64,000 nucleotides of DNA from Sinotaia quadrata (Eukaryota; Mollusca; Gastropoda; Architaenioglossa; Viviparidae), in contig CM054178.1 of NCBI GenBank assembly GCA_028829895.1, forward strand, positions 92,206,558 through 92,270,557. Direction: 5' to 3'. Of the stretch, positions 48,003 to 61,000 are shown piece after piece (positions within the stretch are counted from its first letter, which is position 1; each line of letters opens with the position of its first letter). The position numbers and the translations under genes are program-made. The notes beneath the pieces are model-generated. The model saw nothing but the letters and a program-made list of their open reading frames with translations. It was not told the DNA's origin and did no database searches.

Positions 48003-51000
48003 ATGTAGCGTGTATGTGTCAATGTGTGTGAATATGTACTTATGGGGAAGAGTGGATATTTTGAATTATTATTATTATTGGGATAGAATGGATGTTTCGT
48101 TTTGGTCAATTTTTGAATAATGTGATGTATTCTTGTCATTTATTTATTAAATATTATTTAATACTATGATGTATTCATGTCATTTATTTATTAAATATTA
48201 TTTAATACTGTGATGTATTCTTGTCATTTAGTTATTTATTAAATATTATTTAATACTGTGATGTATTCTTGTCATTTAGTTTATTTATTAAATATTATTT
48301 AATACTGTGATGTATTCATGCCATTTAGTTTATTTATTAATTATTATTTCATGCAGATTTACTTTAGATGTTCGATTAATGCCAGTTTAAATACCAGGTA
48401 TTTTGTATTAAATTTCACATTGTTGTCAACAACAGGTACAGGCCAGAATGTACATTAGAACTATGTAAATGCGAATTCAACAACAATACCAATTTGATGA
48501 TTATCCCCCCTTCAGAAACAATTCTGAGCAGCATGATAGAGTTGAATAGAAGCAATTGTCATGTGGAAGTGGAGATACGTAACTTGACGACAGATTTCAG
48601 CGGGAAATACATCTGTAAAGACACAACTTTACCGGATGGAGAGAAAATACTGGAAATGTTCGTTGGTTGTAAGTACACCTCATTTTCACCTGGAACACAT
48701 TTTAAGTACAACTAACGTGACACATTGTGCAAAACAACATGTATATGTTCAATTACAACTTGCGTGACACATTGTGCAATAATACATGTATGTGTTCAAT
48801 TACAACTTGCGTGACACATTGTGCAATAATACATGTATGTGTTCAAGCAGAACTTAAATGACACATTGTGCAATAATACATGTATGTGTTCAATTACAAC
48901 TTAAATGACACATTGTGCAATAATACATGTATGTGTTCAAGCAGAACTTAAATGGCACATTATTCAATTAGTGCTGGTATGCTTTCAAATAGAACATAAG
49001 TGGGGCATTGTTCAGTTAGTACTAGTATATATTCAATTAGAACTTAAGTGATATTGTTCAAACAGTACTGGTATGTTTTCAAATAGAAGTTAAGTGACAT
49101 TGTTCAAATTGTACTGGTATGTTTTCAAATAGAAGTTAAGTGACACATTATTCAAACAGTACTTGTATATATTCAAATAGAAGTTGTGTTGTATTGCGCA
49201 AGAAGTGCTGGATTGATTATAATTATGTGCACAACACGCGTGACGTATTTTTTAATAGTATCGGCACATATTTCAAACAGCGGTGAAAATTTAAAACAGA
49301 AAAGATTTATATTTTCTGAAGATTTAGAAGCTAATGTACACAATCGCAAATGGAAATTGACGATCTACTAGAATTTGGTCACATTTTCTAAACATGAAAC
49401 AACTCTAGTTTACGTGTTGAAGGAAACAAAATCTAAACGGTCGAGTATTTTTAGATAGATAGTGGCGGAGTAAATTTGCCTATCCCTAATTCGAAACTTA
49501 AGTGTATCGATTGATAAATGTCAAAGTGATCGGACCTTGAGCACTGCTTATGCTGATATTTTTAAGTGTCAGAGTTGGGAGTAAACAATTCAGGTGGAGA
49601 ATATGCTAGAAATTTTGCCAATGCAATCCAAACCATTTCTAACTGGATGGGTAGTGTGGCAGAGTAAATTTGCCCATCCCTATTTCCAGACTTAATTCTT
49701 ATATAAATTGTTAAATTGTCGAAGTGTCCCGACCTTGGGCATACCAAATGATGGTATTTTTGTAAGTGTCACGGTTGGAGAAAATAACTTGAGAATATGT
49801 TAGAAAAAAATTGCAAGGTGTATGTTATTAACATATCAAACTTCACAAGATATGTGTTATTCAAATATTAGAATGCAGCACAAGGTGTGTGTTGTTAAAA
49901 ATATCAGACTACACTAGGTATGTGTTATTATAATATCAAACTACCACAAGGTGCATGATGTTAAACTATCATACTCCATACTACTGTGATATAAATATAT
50001 ATTTCACTCATTTTAGATCCTCCTGAAAATCCATCAGACGTAAATCTTCATTTCCAGCCAATGAATCATACCAGGATCATGTTTAAAGTGGGCAGAACAG
50101 GCGAGGAACTTAATGACAAGGACACGAAATGGAAAGTCTGCTATAATTGGAGGTGAACCATTTTTATTTAAGTAGTATTTTTATTGCTGTAGTACTACAA
50201 ACTTATAAAATCTGTATTTTTCTTGCAACACGTTTTAAATGATATTAGATCGTTGTGATTGAAATCGTTTTCTGCTGTGAATCAAATGTCGATGATTGAT
50301 TCCAGAGATTATTTATTGAGATTGAATGTGACAATCAGCATGTTCTATGACTACAGTTCAGACATTAAGCCCATGACAATCTTTTAGCGAGTTCTGTATA
50401 ATAGTTCAGATACTAAATACATGACAATCTATTAACCAGTTCTTTGATTATTATTAAGACATTCAGCCCCTGACAATCTATTAACCAGTTCTTTGATTAT
50501 TATTAAGACATTCAGCCCCTGACAATCTATTAACCAGTTCTTTGATTATTATTAAGACATTCAGCCCCTGACAATCTATTAACCAATTTGTGATTATGGT
50601 AAAGAGTTTCAACCAATGACAATCTATTAGCCAGTTCTTTGATTATAGTTCGGACAGTCAGCCCATGATAATCTATGAACCAGTTTAATGACTATAATTC
50701 GGACAGTCAGCCCATAACACTCTATTAGCCTGTTTAATGACTATAATTCAGACATTCAGCCCATAACACTCTATTAGCCTGTTTAATGACTATAATTCAG
50801 ACAGTCAGCCCATAACACTCTATTAGCCTGTTTAATGACTATAATTCAGACAGTCAGCCCATAACACTCTATTAGCCTGTTTAATGACTATAATTCAGAC
50901 AGTCAGCCCATAACACTCTATTAGCCTGTTTAATGACTATAATTCAGACAGTCAGCCCATAACACTCTATTAGCCTGTTTAATGACTATAATTCAGACAG

Positions 51001-54000
51001 TCAGCCCATAACACTCTATTAGCCTGTTTAATGACTATAATTCAGACAGTCAGCCCATAACACTCTATTAGCCTGTTTAATGACTATAATTCAGACAGTC
51101 AGCCCATAACACTCTATTAGCCTGTTCTGTTATGGTTCAGACACTTAGGTGACTATTGCATATAACTCTTTCAAGGCCGGATTTTAGAATGTTTGTATGT
51201 GCACTCAAGACATTGTCAACTTCACTATTTGCACATGTCTATGCAGAGTGATCTGAAATGGTAGCGTACATTTTTAATTCCTAAGAAAGTTATACATACA
51301 GTTTGAATTCTTAGTAAGCTGATGCATTGTGCATGTATTCTACCACTCTGTATCTTTCAGTGACGCAAACATGGCTGAATGCTTGGTCCTTGCACCCAAC
51401 AACAGAAAGGGGCGTTTTCGTCTACATTGCACAAATCACGCTTGCACTATCAATGATTTCATAAAATTTAATAGCACGTTGCTAAACAATGCCATTCGTG
51501 ACGCTGTGTTTCACCCAATCGTTGTTAACATCACCGCCCACAACATGTTCGGAACGTCAGACACGGTCATCCACCGGCTGAATGTCATAGACTATAGTAA
51601 GTGAAACAATTATTAAAGGTCCATGGATGGCTTAATGTCATAGACTATAGTGAGTGAAACAATTATTAAAGGTCCATGGACGAGTGAATGAGGTAGACTA
51701 TAATGAAAGAAAACTTTATTAAAAGTCTATGGACGCGTGGATGGATGAATGGATCGGTGGGTGCTGTTTGTAGAAATCGATATGTGGCTATGGATGAGTG
51801 GGCTGACATATCTCTCTTTGGGAGGTTATGATTTTGTGGTGGGAGAATAGATGACCTGGATTACGAAAGTTTTGGATTATCGATAGGATACGACGATGAC
51901 GGGAAGATTGAGTGTAGATGATTCAATTGATGAATGGGTGGTTGGATGGGTACTTGGATAGATTGATAGGCGAATGCGGAAGTTGATTGCGGTAGGCTGG
52001 AGGATTGTTGATAAGATGGATAGATAATAGGTAGGTACTGTATTCGTGGATGGATGGGAGTGGTGGTGGGTGGATGGAATGATTAGCGATTTAATTGACG
52101 AGTTTGTATCTGAATGGTGGATATATTGGTAATGGATAGTTGAACCGGTGGCTGAATAGAAGGTGAAAGATTACTGCAATGGGTAGGGTAGAAGTTTGGA
52201 ATGGCATTTGGGTGGATGATTGTGTGACATTTTGCTGGGAGATTGTCAGGATGTTATTTCCCCACCACTCCGGGTCACCCATAACCTTAGGCTAATCCCC
52301 AAAACACCCCTTCTGGCTGGACACATGTGTTAGAAAAGTGAATGATAGATAAAGTTGAATAGAAGAGTGATAGTAGTAGAGGATTGCTCGAGCCCCCTGT
52401 TACATACAGCCAGAATAGTAAGTGAATACAGGAGACAGACTACAACATATAACATGTAAGTGAGTCTTGCTAAAACGAGTGGTATCAACAATAAATGTAT
52501 TCAATAGGAAATAGCATAAGACAGCATGGTTACATAGAGCGAATAGTTCAACAGTTACAATTAGAGTTTATAAATGGATATCGTTCATAATCACGACCAT
52601 ATGGTGTAAGAGAAAGTTCATTTTGAGTCTTATGGCACCATAGTAGTTGTTTAGTTTGTTCGTATGAATGAACTATAAATGTGTTTATAAGAAAACACTG
52701 AATGTTTCTGAGTGAATTTGAAATAAGACGAGAATTTAACTGAAGCTGTGTGGCTATTGACTTTATAAATACATAGCTTTAAGTTCACCTGACATGTCAT
52801 CTAGGGTCCCAGTGAATGTCATAGCAGATGTGCACATGGTCCATTAAACCTTGGCGTTTTTGGGTCATTCTGCTCTAGTGCTGCTTTGTAGTGCAATACT
52901 CATCAAAAGTCAATATCCAATATAAAGTTGTTCACGGCTCAGATTTCATCAAATCAACATCTCAGATAAGGTGCTGATCTGCCAATAAAATACACATGGG
53001 CTATGAATTCATCCTCATGTGCTCTCTGATGGAACACTATTTTTATATGGTCATCATACATTTTAATATCATGAGTGAATTATAAGAATATCAAACATAG
53101 TTAATGTCAAGGGATAAACATGAATATAATATTAGTTAGGCAAGCAAAACCTTTAGCAGTAATATATACAAAGGATGATTCCCTGCTCTGTTGACAACTG
53201 GCAATAAGGATTAGTAATAGGATTCTTACTTATTAAGGCTGGAGCCAAAATACATGTTGCCTCAGTGTTCAGCTGTGCTCAACTGATGATTCACAGGTGA
53301 GTTTCTAGTATGTTCATTTGATCATGGTTAAGCGGTGCTCTGACTGGTTTAATAATGTGAGTGTCTGGAACATCCAGGTATGTTTCCAGACCAGGGATAA
53401 GAGTCAGCCTTTCTAGAAGGTATGTTTGCATCTAGTCTATTTTTAGAGGAGGGTGGGGGTATGGGCTACATAAACCATTTGTGACAGACTGGATGGATGC
53501 AAATTCAGAACTTGACTATCACAGAGTCAGACTGACTTAATAGGCTCTAATGAAATATTTTATTTATTGTATATTCGTTTGTTTTCTTGTTTGTACTGTT
53601 AATGATATCGTTGTGATGATTAAACATGCATTATATATGGTGAACCTCATTTCTTTCTTGCAGTTGAGCTCCCCTAAATTGACACAATGCCTTATTCTGT
53701 ACTAAGTCTTTAAACCTTAGTTCTTTCTTACAGTTCAGTCACACCTAACATGGCATAATATCTTTTTCTCACTAAGCCTTACTTCCTTCTTACAACTGAG
53801 CCACACCTAACACGACACAATGTTTTTGTTTGTTTGTTTTTATATTAAGCCTTGTTTCCGTCTTGCAGTTGAGCACATCTAACACGACACAATGACTTGA
53901 CTTAGTAAGCCTCATTTCGTTTTCACAGTTGAGCACATCTAACATGACACAGTGCCTTGACTGTGTGCCTCATTACTTTCTTGCAGTTCAGCCATATCTA

Positions 54001-57000
54001 ACATGACGTAAAGCCTTATCTCTTGTAGGCCTCATTTCTTTCTTGCAGTTCAGCCATATCTAACATGACGCAAAGCCTTGTCTCTTGTAGGCCTCATTTC
54101 TTTCTTGCAGTTCAGCCATATCTAACATGACGTAAAGCCTTGTCTCTTGTAGGCCTCATTTCTTTCTTGCAGTTCAGCCATATCTAACATGACGTAAAGC
54201 CTTGTCTCTTGTAGGCCTCATTTCTTTCTTGCAGTTCAGCCACACCTAACACGACACAATGGCTCGACTGTAGTTAGCCGTGGAACGACGTGGCTACAGC
54301 TACGTGTTCCCTTGCCCAAAGGAATCGAACCCAAAGTCTGTAAGGAGATGGCACTAAGGTCAAACGGCAGAAACCAGCTGAAACTAAAGTACAGCGTTCA
54401 CAATGTCCCAGAACGTATTCAGAGCCAGGGCCTTCCAGACAACATCATGTTTCACAGTTTGCATGGGTTCTGGAGGAATCTCCATAGTGATGAGGAAGCT
54501 TCCAGTCGAGTTTCTAAGGACGTTGCTTTACCGTTTAATAAGGTAATGCTACTTATAAAACTTTATTAATGTACATCGCTCTGATACAACAGCTTTATGA
54601 TGTCGTAAATAATAAGTTGGGAAGATCAGTGTCAGTGAAATTGGTTAGACTGGAATTTAACCCATGTTGGCACCTATTACCTTGCTCATTGCTGTTGAGC
54701 TTAATGGCAATTATTGTCAATGCATGGAGTTTGTCTAGAAATAGATCAAATAAATTATTATTATTATTATTATTATTATATTACTACTACTACTACTACT
54801 ACTATTACTACTACTACTACTACTACTAAAAGTACATTGCATATTTCATAATTGTCAAATTCAAACTCGGTAAGTCTGTAAACAGCACACGTTGACTATC
54901 ATGTAATGTGCATATTTATCCTTTAAAATAAAACATAACCATTATGTACTTTCATTATGCTATTTCAAAATGATATTAACATAACCGTTATTAAAACAAA
55001 TGACACTTCTAAAACACAACCAACTCATTGTAAGCAAAACACGTCTTATAAGAGTACACATTGAGTAAACAACACATCATAAATATAAAAAGCATTTGTT
55101 AATTTACCTTCTAACCATACATTCAGCATAATATAGTTCATGATAAGAACCGACATAGAGAACACGTATAGAAACTAAGACATCATGCCCTGCACACTCT
55201 ACACCATGATGTCTTTCTTATACACCAGTCATAATGGACATGTCCAGAACATAACTGAAAAAGTCAAGAACAGAATTAGCTCAGGGGTGATGAACGGAAC
55301 ACGTCATAAACAGTCAAAATAATAATAACCAGCACAAAAAGAACATGATTAGTGGTCACCAGCACAAACAGTTTATCCTGGACACGAGAATTCCTCTAGA
55401 GCGAAACGAATAACTCATAATCAGTCAACATAACCGACACAGACAGTTTATCCTGGACACAATTAATTACCAAACAAGTACGTCATTAATACAGCCAACG
55501 CGTCATTTTCACAACCATGGTGACAAATGTTGTGTCATGAAAGCAGGCAACCTGTCACAAGCAAAGCCAACACGTCATCTTGAAGTCAATCTCCACTAAT
55601 AAATTTCATACAGATAATATCGTGACTACACTCGACCCTCATAAATCTACCAGAAACTCACTGGACTCATCATAAGCACATACTATTGGATGTGAATATA
55701 GTCAACACGTCATAGGCAAAGCTAGCACACTATAAACCAGATCTACTAGTCGCAAATCTATAAACTCATCATAAACCCATCATCCTATCAAAAACCTCAT
55801 TAATGCTTCTTGTACTCGTGCCATACGCCAAAGAAAAACAATAACAGCCATCATATCCTGACCTGCGCAAATATATTATGAACTCGAGAAGTTATGAGCC
55901 ATCATAGAACTTTATAAACACGAACACACTTCATAAGCTAAATGCATCATAAACACGAAGTACAATTAATACATAAACACTTAAAAACATACAAACACTT
56001 CACATATAAACAAATACTTCCTAACATATAAGCCCTGTGAGCTCGTAAACATTTCTTAAATTTCACAATCAGAACGTTGCATGCACAAGAACACCTGAAA
56101 CAACTACTTTGTCATAAACAAAACTAAACCAATAGCGTTTGCTTCATAAAGTAGACAGCATTAATACGACGTCATGAACATACCTTGAGCTACCCTAACA
56201 ATACAATGAACTCTTTTAGTGTGCGTTTGTGTCTATCAGAGTTACTTTGAAACAATGAATTCCACAGGTCTGTATTTGAGTCTATTAGGGGTACTATTAA
56301 TGAATTCCACTGAATGAATTCTAATGTGATATTAAATGAATTCCACTTGCATTTATTTGTGTCTATCATATCTGAGGTATCGTAAAACATCGTAGTTCCA
56401 CTCGATATATTTGTATTTTGTGTCTATCGGGTCAGGGGTATTGTACAACAATGAATTCCACTGGTATGTATTTGTGTGCATCAAATCATAATATGTGTGT
56501 ATATGCGTGCGTACATGTGGTCTATCAGAAATAGTGTACAACAAAGAGGTCTGGATGACACCTATAGCGTAACGGTCAATGAACTAGTGTCCTCCATCCT
56601 CACCTTTGATTTATTTCAACAAGTCCAGTGCGAGTGAAGTGCATTTTTCTTTTATGTTTTCACCATTATTAATTCTTTTATCTATTAAATCTTTAATTCA
56701 TTTATCTATTAATGCTTTAATTCATTTTTTTAAACTTTTTCTTTCATGTAAATTGCAGCAAAACAATTTATGTATCTTGAGTTCATTGAATACATTTTCG
56801 CTGCAGGAATTTAACTGGACAGATTTCAACTGCTCACTCGCCTTGGTGAATGTGTCCGGACTGGCGCCTAACATCTGTGTGAACATCACCATGCAAGCGG
56901 GCGGACGTTACTGGGGGCCTGAAGTGATGATGAACTACAGTAACACGTGCACTGAGGACGGTACGAGTCGTGAAATTTAAACATTTATAGATAGCCTTTT

Positions 57001-58005
57001 TGGGAGTGTTGATAAGTTGGCATTAAATATTTATAGACACCCGTTATGGGAGTGTTGATAAGTTGACATTAAACATTTATAGACACCCGTTATGGGAGTG
57101 TTGATAAGTTGATATTAAACATTTATAGACACTCGTTATATGAATGGAGATATATTGATATTACGTCTTTTCTTAGTGGTGTCAGTCTACACCAGTGACG
57201 AACACAAATAGTATACTCCATCAGGATCCATCACTCTGTATAATGAGCAATTAATCAGTATAGTGGTGTCAATCTACACTTTACACCTATGACGAACACA
57301 AATATTATATTCCATAATGAGCAATTTAATCAGTATAAATGTTGCTGTTTGGTTAGTGCAGCTACACGGATTGATTGCAATGTAATCTTCTATTGTGACT
57401 CATTATAGCAATTAGTTTAAACTATTCCAAACTGAGACTATATCATTTAAAATACAACGTGCGTTCATTAAACTATCTAAAACGTAGCTCAGAGATTGAG
57501 AAAACGCTATTTGCATTCATTAAACTATCCAAAACAAATCTAAAACATTTAGAACACGTTATGTGCATTCATTAAATCATTCCCCATGTAAATTGAGACT
57601 GAGGTGCGCAAAGAGTGAGTGTGAATTCTCTCGAACCAAGAAATATTATTAACACAAATGCTTTTTGCTTGAGAAATTGTGACAAGGAATTGTTTTATTT
57701 TTATTTTATTTTATTTCTTTTTTCAGTACTCCGAGAAGGTCCAAAGTTTGCTACCAAGCCCTATTTTTGCTTCAAGGAAAATTCTTGTGTGACCTGCGCC
57801 ATTTATTTTATGGTACACCTTGTGTTTATGTTTTACGGTACACACATTGAGTTTGTTTTATGGTGCACTATGAAGTTTTGTTTCTTTGCTTCAATCAGTC
57901 ACGTCAACAGTTGGATGTATGTAATTAAGAAAGGTCCCGTACAGAAATAGACATGTCCTTATAAGAAATCTTTTGCTTAATAATACTTCGTATCTATCTA
58001 TCTAA

Positions 58006-58039
<34 letters not shown>

Positions 58040-61000
58040 GTCTATCTATCTATCTATCTGTCTATTTATCTATCTATCTATTTATCTAACTATCTATCTA
58101 TCTATCTATCTATCTGTCTATCTATACACCCATTCTTCTATCAATCTTTTGAATTGAGAGCGGTATTCACACACACACATACACACATAATCACACGCAT
58201 ACACATACACATTCACATGCGTGCACATACATAAACACACATACAGTCAAGTAATCTCTCATTTATATTTGAATATTGCATTTGACATATAAAATGTGCC
58301 TTACCATTCAGAATGTTGTACCGAGTCAAATAGTCAATTGCAACCAATTAAATCCAATTAAATTTACTTCCTGTTTGCCTGCAGGAAATTCCAAGACCAT
58401 TCAGAGGCGGAAGAGTGAACAATTACACTCTGAACGGAACCCGCACATCCAGTGCTCAAACTTCAAACAATGAGTGTCAAAACAAACGGGACTTCTTTGT
58501 GAACGCAAGTGGCCAGGACAACACCATCATTGTACAGAGTCTGGAGCCAGAGGTCACCTACAACCTTAGCCTACAGGCCTTCACTACATCTAGCGCATCG
58601 CCAAGTTCTAATTACATTCTGCCCACTTCAACTTCACCAGGTGAGTTCACCTTTCTAAAGTCGATTGTTTGTATTCTTGATTCGTGATGTAAGCTTAAAG
58701 GGTAGATTGAATTAATTATCATTAATAAATATTTCTTTAAGATAATTTGTTCCAGATAAATAATGATATTGTGTATTTGATGTTTTTAAATCAAAGTGAA
58801 TGTAATTCATGAGCGTTCCCTTTCGAGAGGATATGCCGATTTACTGGTCACAAAACATTTTCCAAAACTGTTTCACCCGAATGGATTGTATTCGAGTAAG
58901 CAAAAGGGGGAGGGGGGAGAATCCATCTTTAAAAAGTTTGATAATGCTATACTTTTAATACTATGACATTATGTTGCAAAATGCTATTTGAGTGTTCTGT
59001 GAGAGAGTAAATTGAAATGCGAGTATTTGGAAAAGATTACCTTGAACTCAACATTTCTGTGTAAAAGTACAATTGGAAAAATGCTCAACCCCATTTATTT
59101 GTATTTATAATTAGTTTGCTCAACCAGATTAACTGCATGTGATTCTTCTCTTTGCCTTCTTGAAAAGTGGTATAATCTTTCAAGTATTATTATTCCAACC
59201 ATCATAAAACAACCAGCCTTTAATGAAATATTTTGATTTTTACCACCCAAGATTGATTCTTAAGCAACCGTTTTTGTTCCATCATCCTAAACTGTCAAGT
59301 ATCATGCATTTGTTTGTATACGTTGAAGTAATATTTCATGGAATTTTCTCTTTCTTCGTCTGACTAATCATTTCTTCCTTTGTGTTTTTCTTTCTTCTTT
59401 CAGTTCCTAGTGCTCCTGTGAAAGTGGATGTTGAGAGAGGGGTGAATGGAGGGTTGTATACAGTGACGTGGCAAGCAGGCGATGGAGAGAACGCAGAATA
59501 CTTTGTTCACTACTGTTTTGCGCTAACCAACACTTTGAATTGCAAGGTGAGTGGCAATAAATATTAAGCCCATTACAAATACATTCAAAAGATGCCATTA
59601 CTAAGACATTCATTAACTAAATGCCCATTACAAACACATTCGTTAACTAATCATAGCTAAATGCCATATTACTACGGCATTCATTAACTAAAGACAACTA
59701 AATACCATTACAAACGCATTCATTAACTGATGCCATTACTAAAACTTTCATTAACTAAATGTGACGAACTAAACGCATTCATTAACTGATACCATTACTA
59801 AAACTTTCATTAACTAAATGTGACGAACTAAACGCATTCATTAACTAAACATGTCCGATAATATAATTTGTTGTGCAATATACTAATGCACTTATAAGCA
59901 AATCCCATCTCTTCGGGGTTTCTAGGTGAAGATAGGACTACAATCTACAGTCGTTTGAAAAAAGATATTTCTCATCAATAGTAAAGCGCTCTGTAATCTC
60001 ATTATATAGTGAAGATAATATCAGATTTGTAAGAGAAAACATAAAGAAATATTTATATGGCTATATAAGTATATATATGTATACACTTATATAAGTAATG
60101 GCTAATGCATTACGTATGATAGCACATTGTCGTCAGTTACATGTCATCACAAAAAGGATGATATAATTATGATATTAAAATATTGTGAGTTACATGTCAT
60201 CACAAAAAGGATGATATAATCATGATATTAAAATATTGTGATTTACATGTCACAAACAGCGTGAGTTAAATATTATAACAAAACGGTGTGAGTTACAAGT
60301 GATAGTGAAATGGTATGTTACACGTCATTAAAAGGTAAGTTAAATGAGAAATATTGCGTCTTCTTAAAGTGGGATGGATGGTGAACTAATTAAAGCGTCA
60401 ATAGTGTTTTTTCAAAGAATACTAAATAGTGAGAGTGATTTATATTCTCGTGCAATTGCTGTAATGTTGATGAGGTTTGCTTAATGTTAGTATCGTAAGT
60501 CAGGCTGACCCCTCAGATATAGTCTGAAAATCATGCCAATAAAGATAAGATAGACGCGACAGAGTCTATTTGACAAAGACATAGGCGTGTCTTGACTACC
60601 TGTCACATTCGGCCTAAATAGACATTTGACCACCAGGCAATTCGGCCTAAACAACAGATATTTGACTACCTGGCACATTCAGCCTAAATAGACATTTGAT
60701 CACGAGGCACATTCGACCTAAATAATACATTTAAAATAAATTGCAGGCACAATGTCAGAAGAAAGTGCGGAGAGTTTAATTAATTAATTAATATTTGGAT
60801 GAAGTTCACATTCTACTAACTTGTAATAAACATAAATGACTGCAATAGTTAAAATACTGTTTAAGAAATGTATTTACAGTCCTATAATGTCACTTCATTA
60901 TTTGGCACTGTCAGAGTAAATTAGAATGATAAATAGATAAAATATTGCTTATGAAATATATTTACAGTCCAGATAATGGCACATCTTTATTTATTATCAG

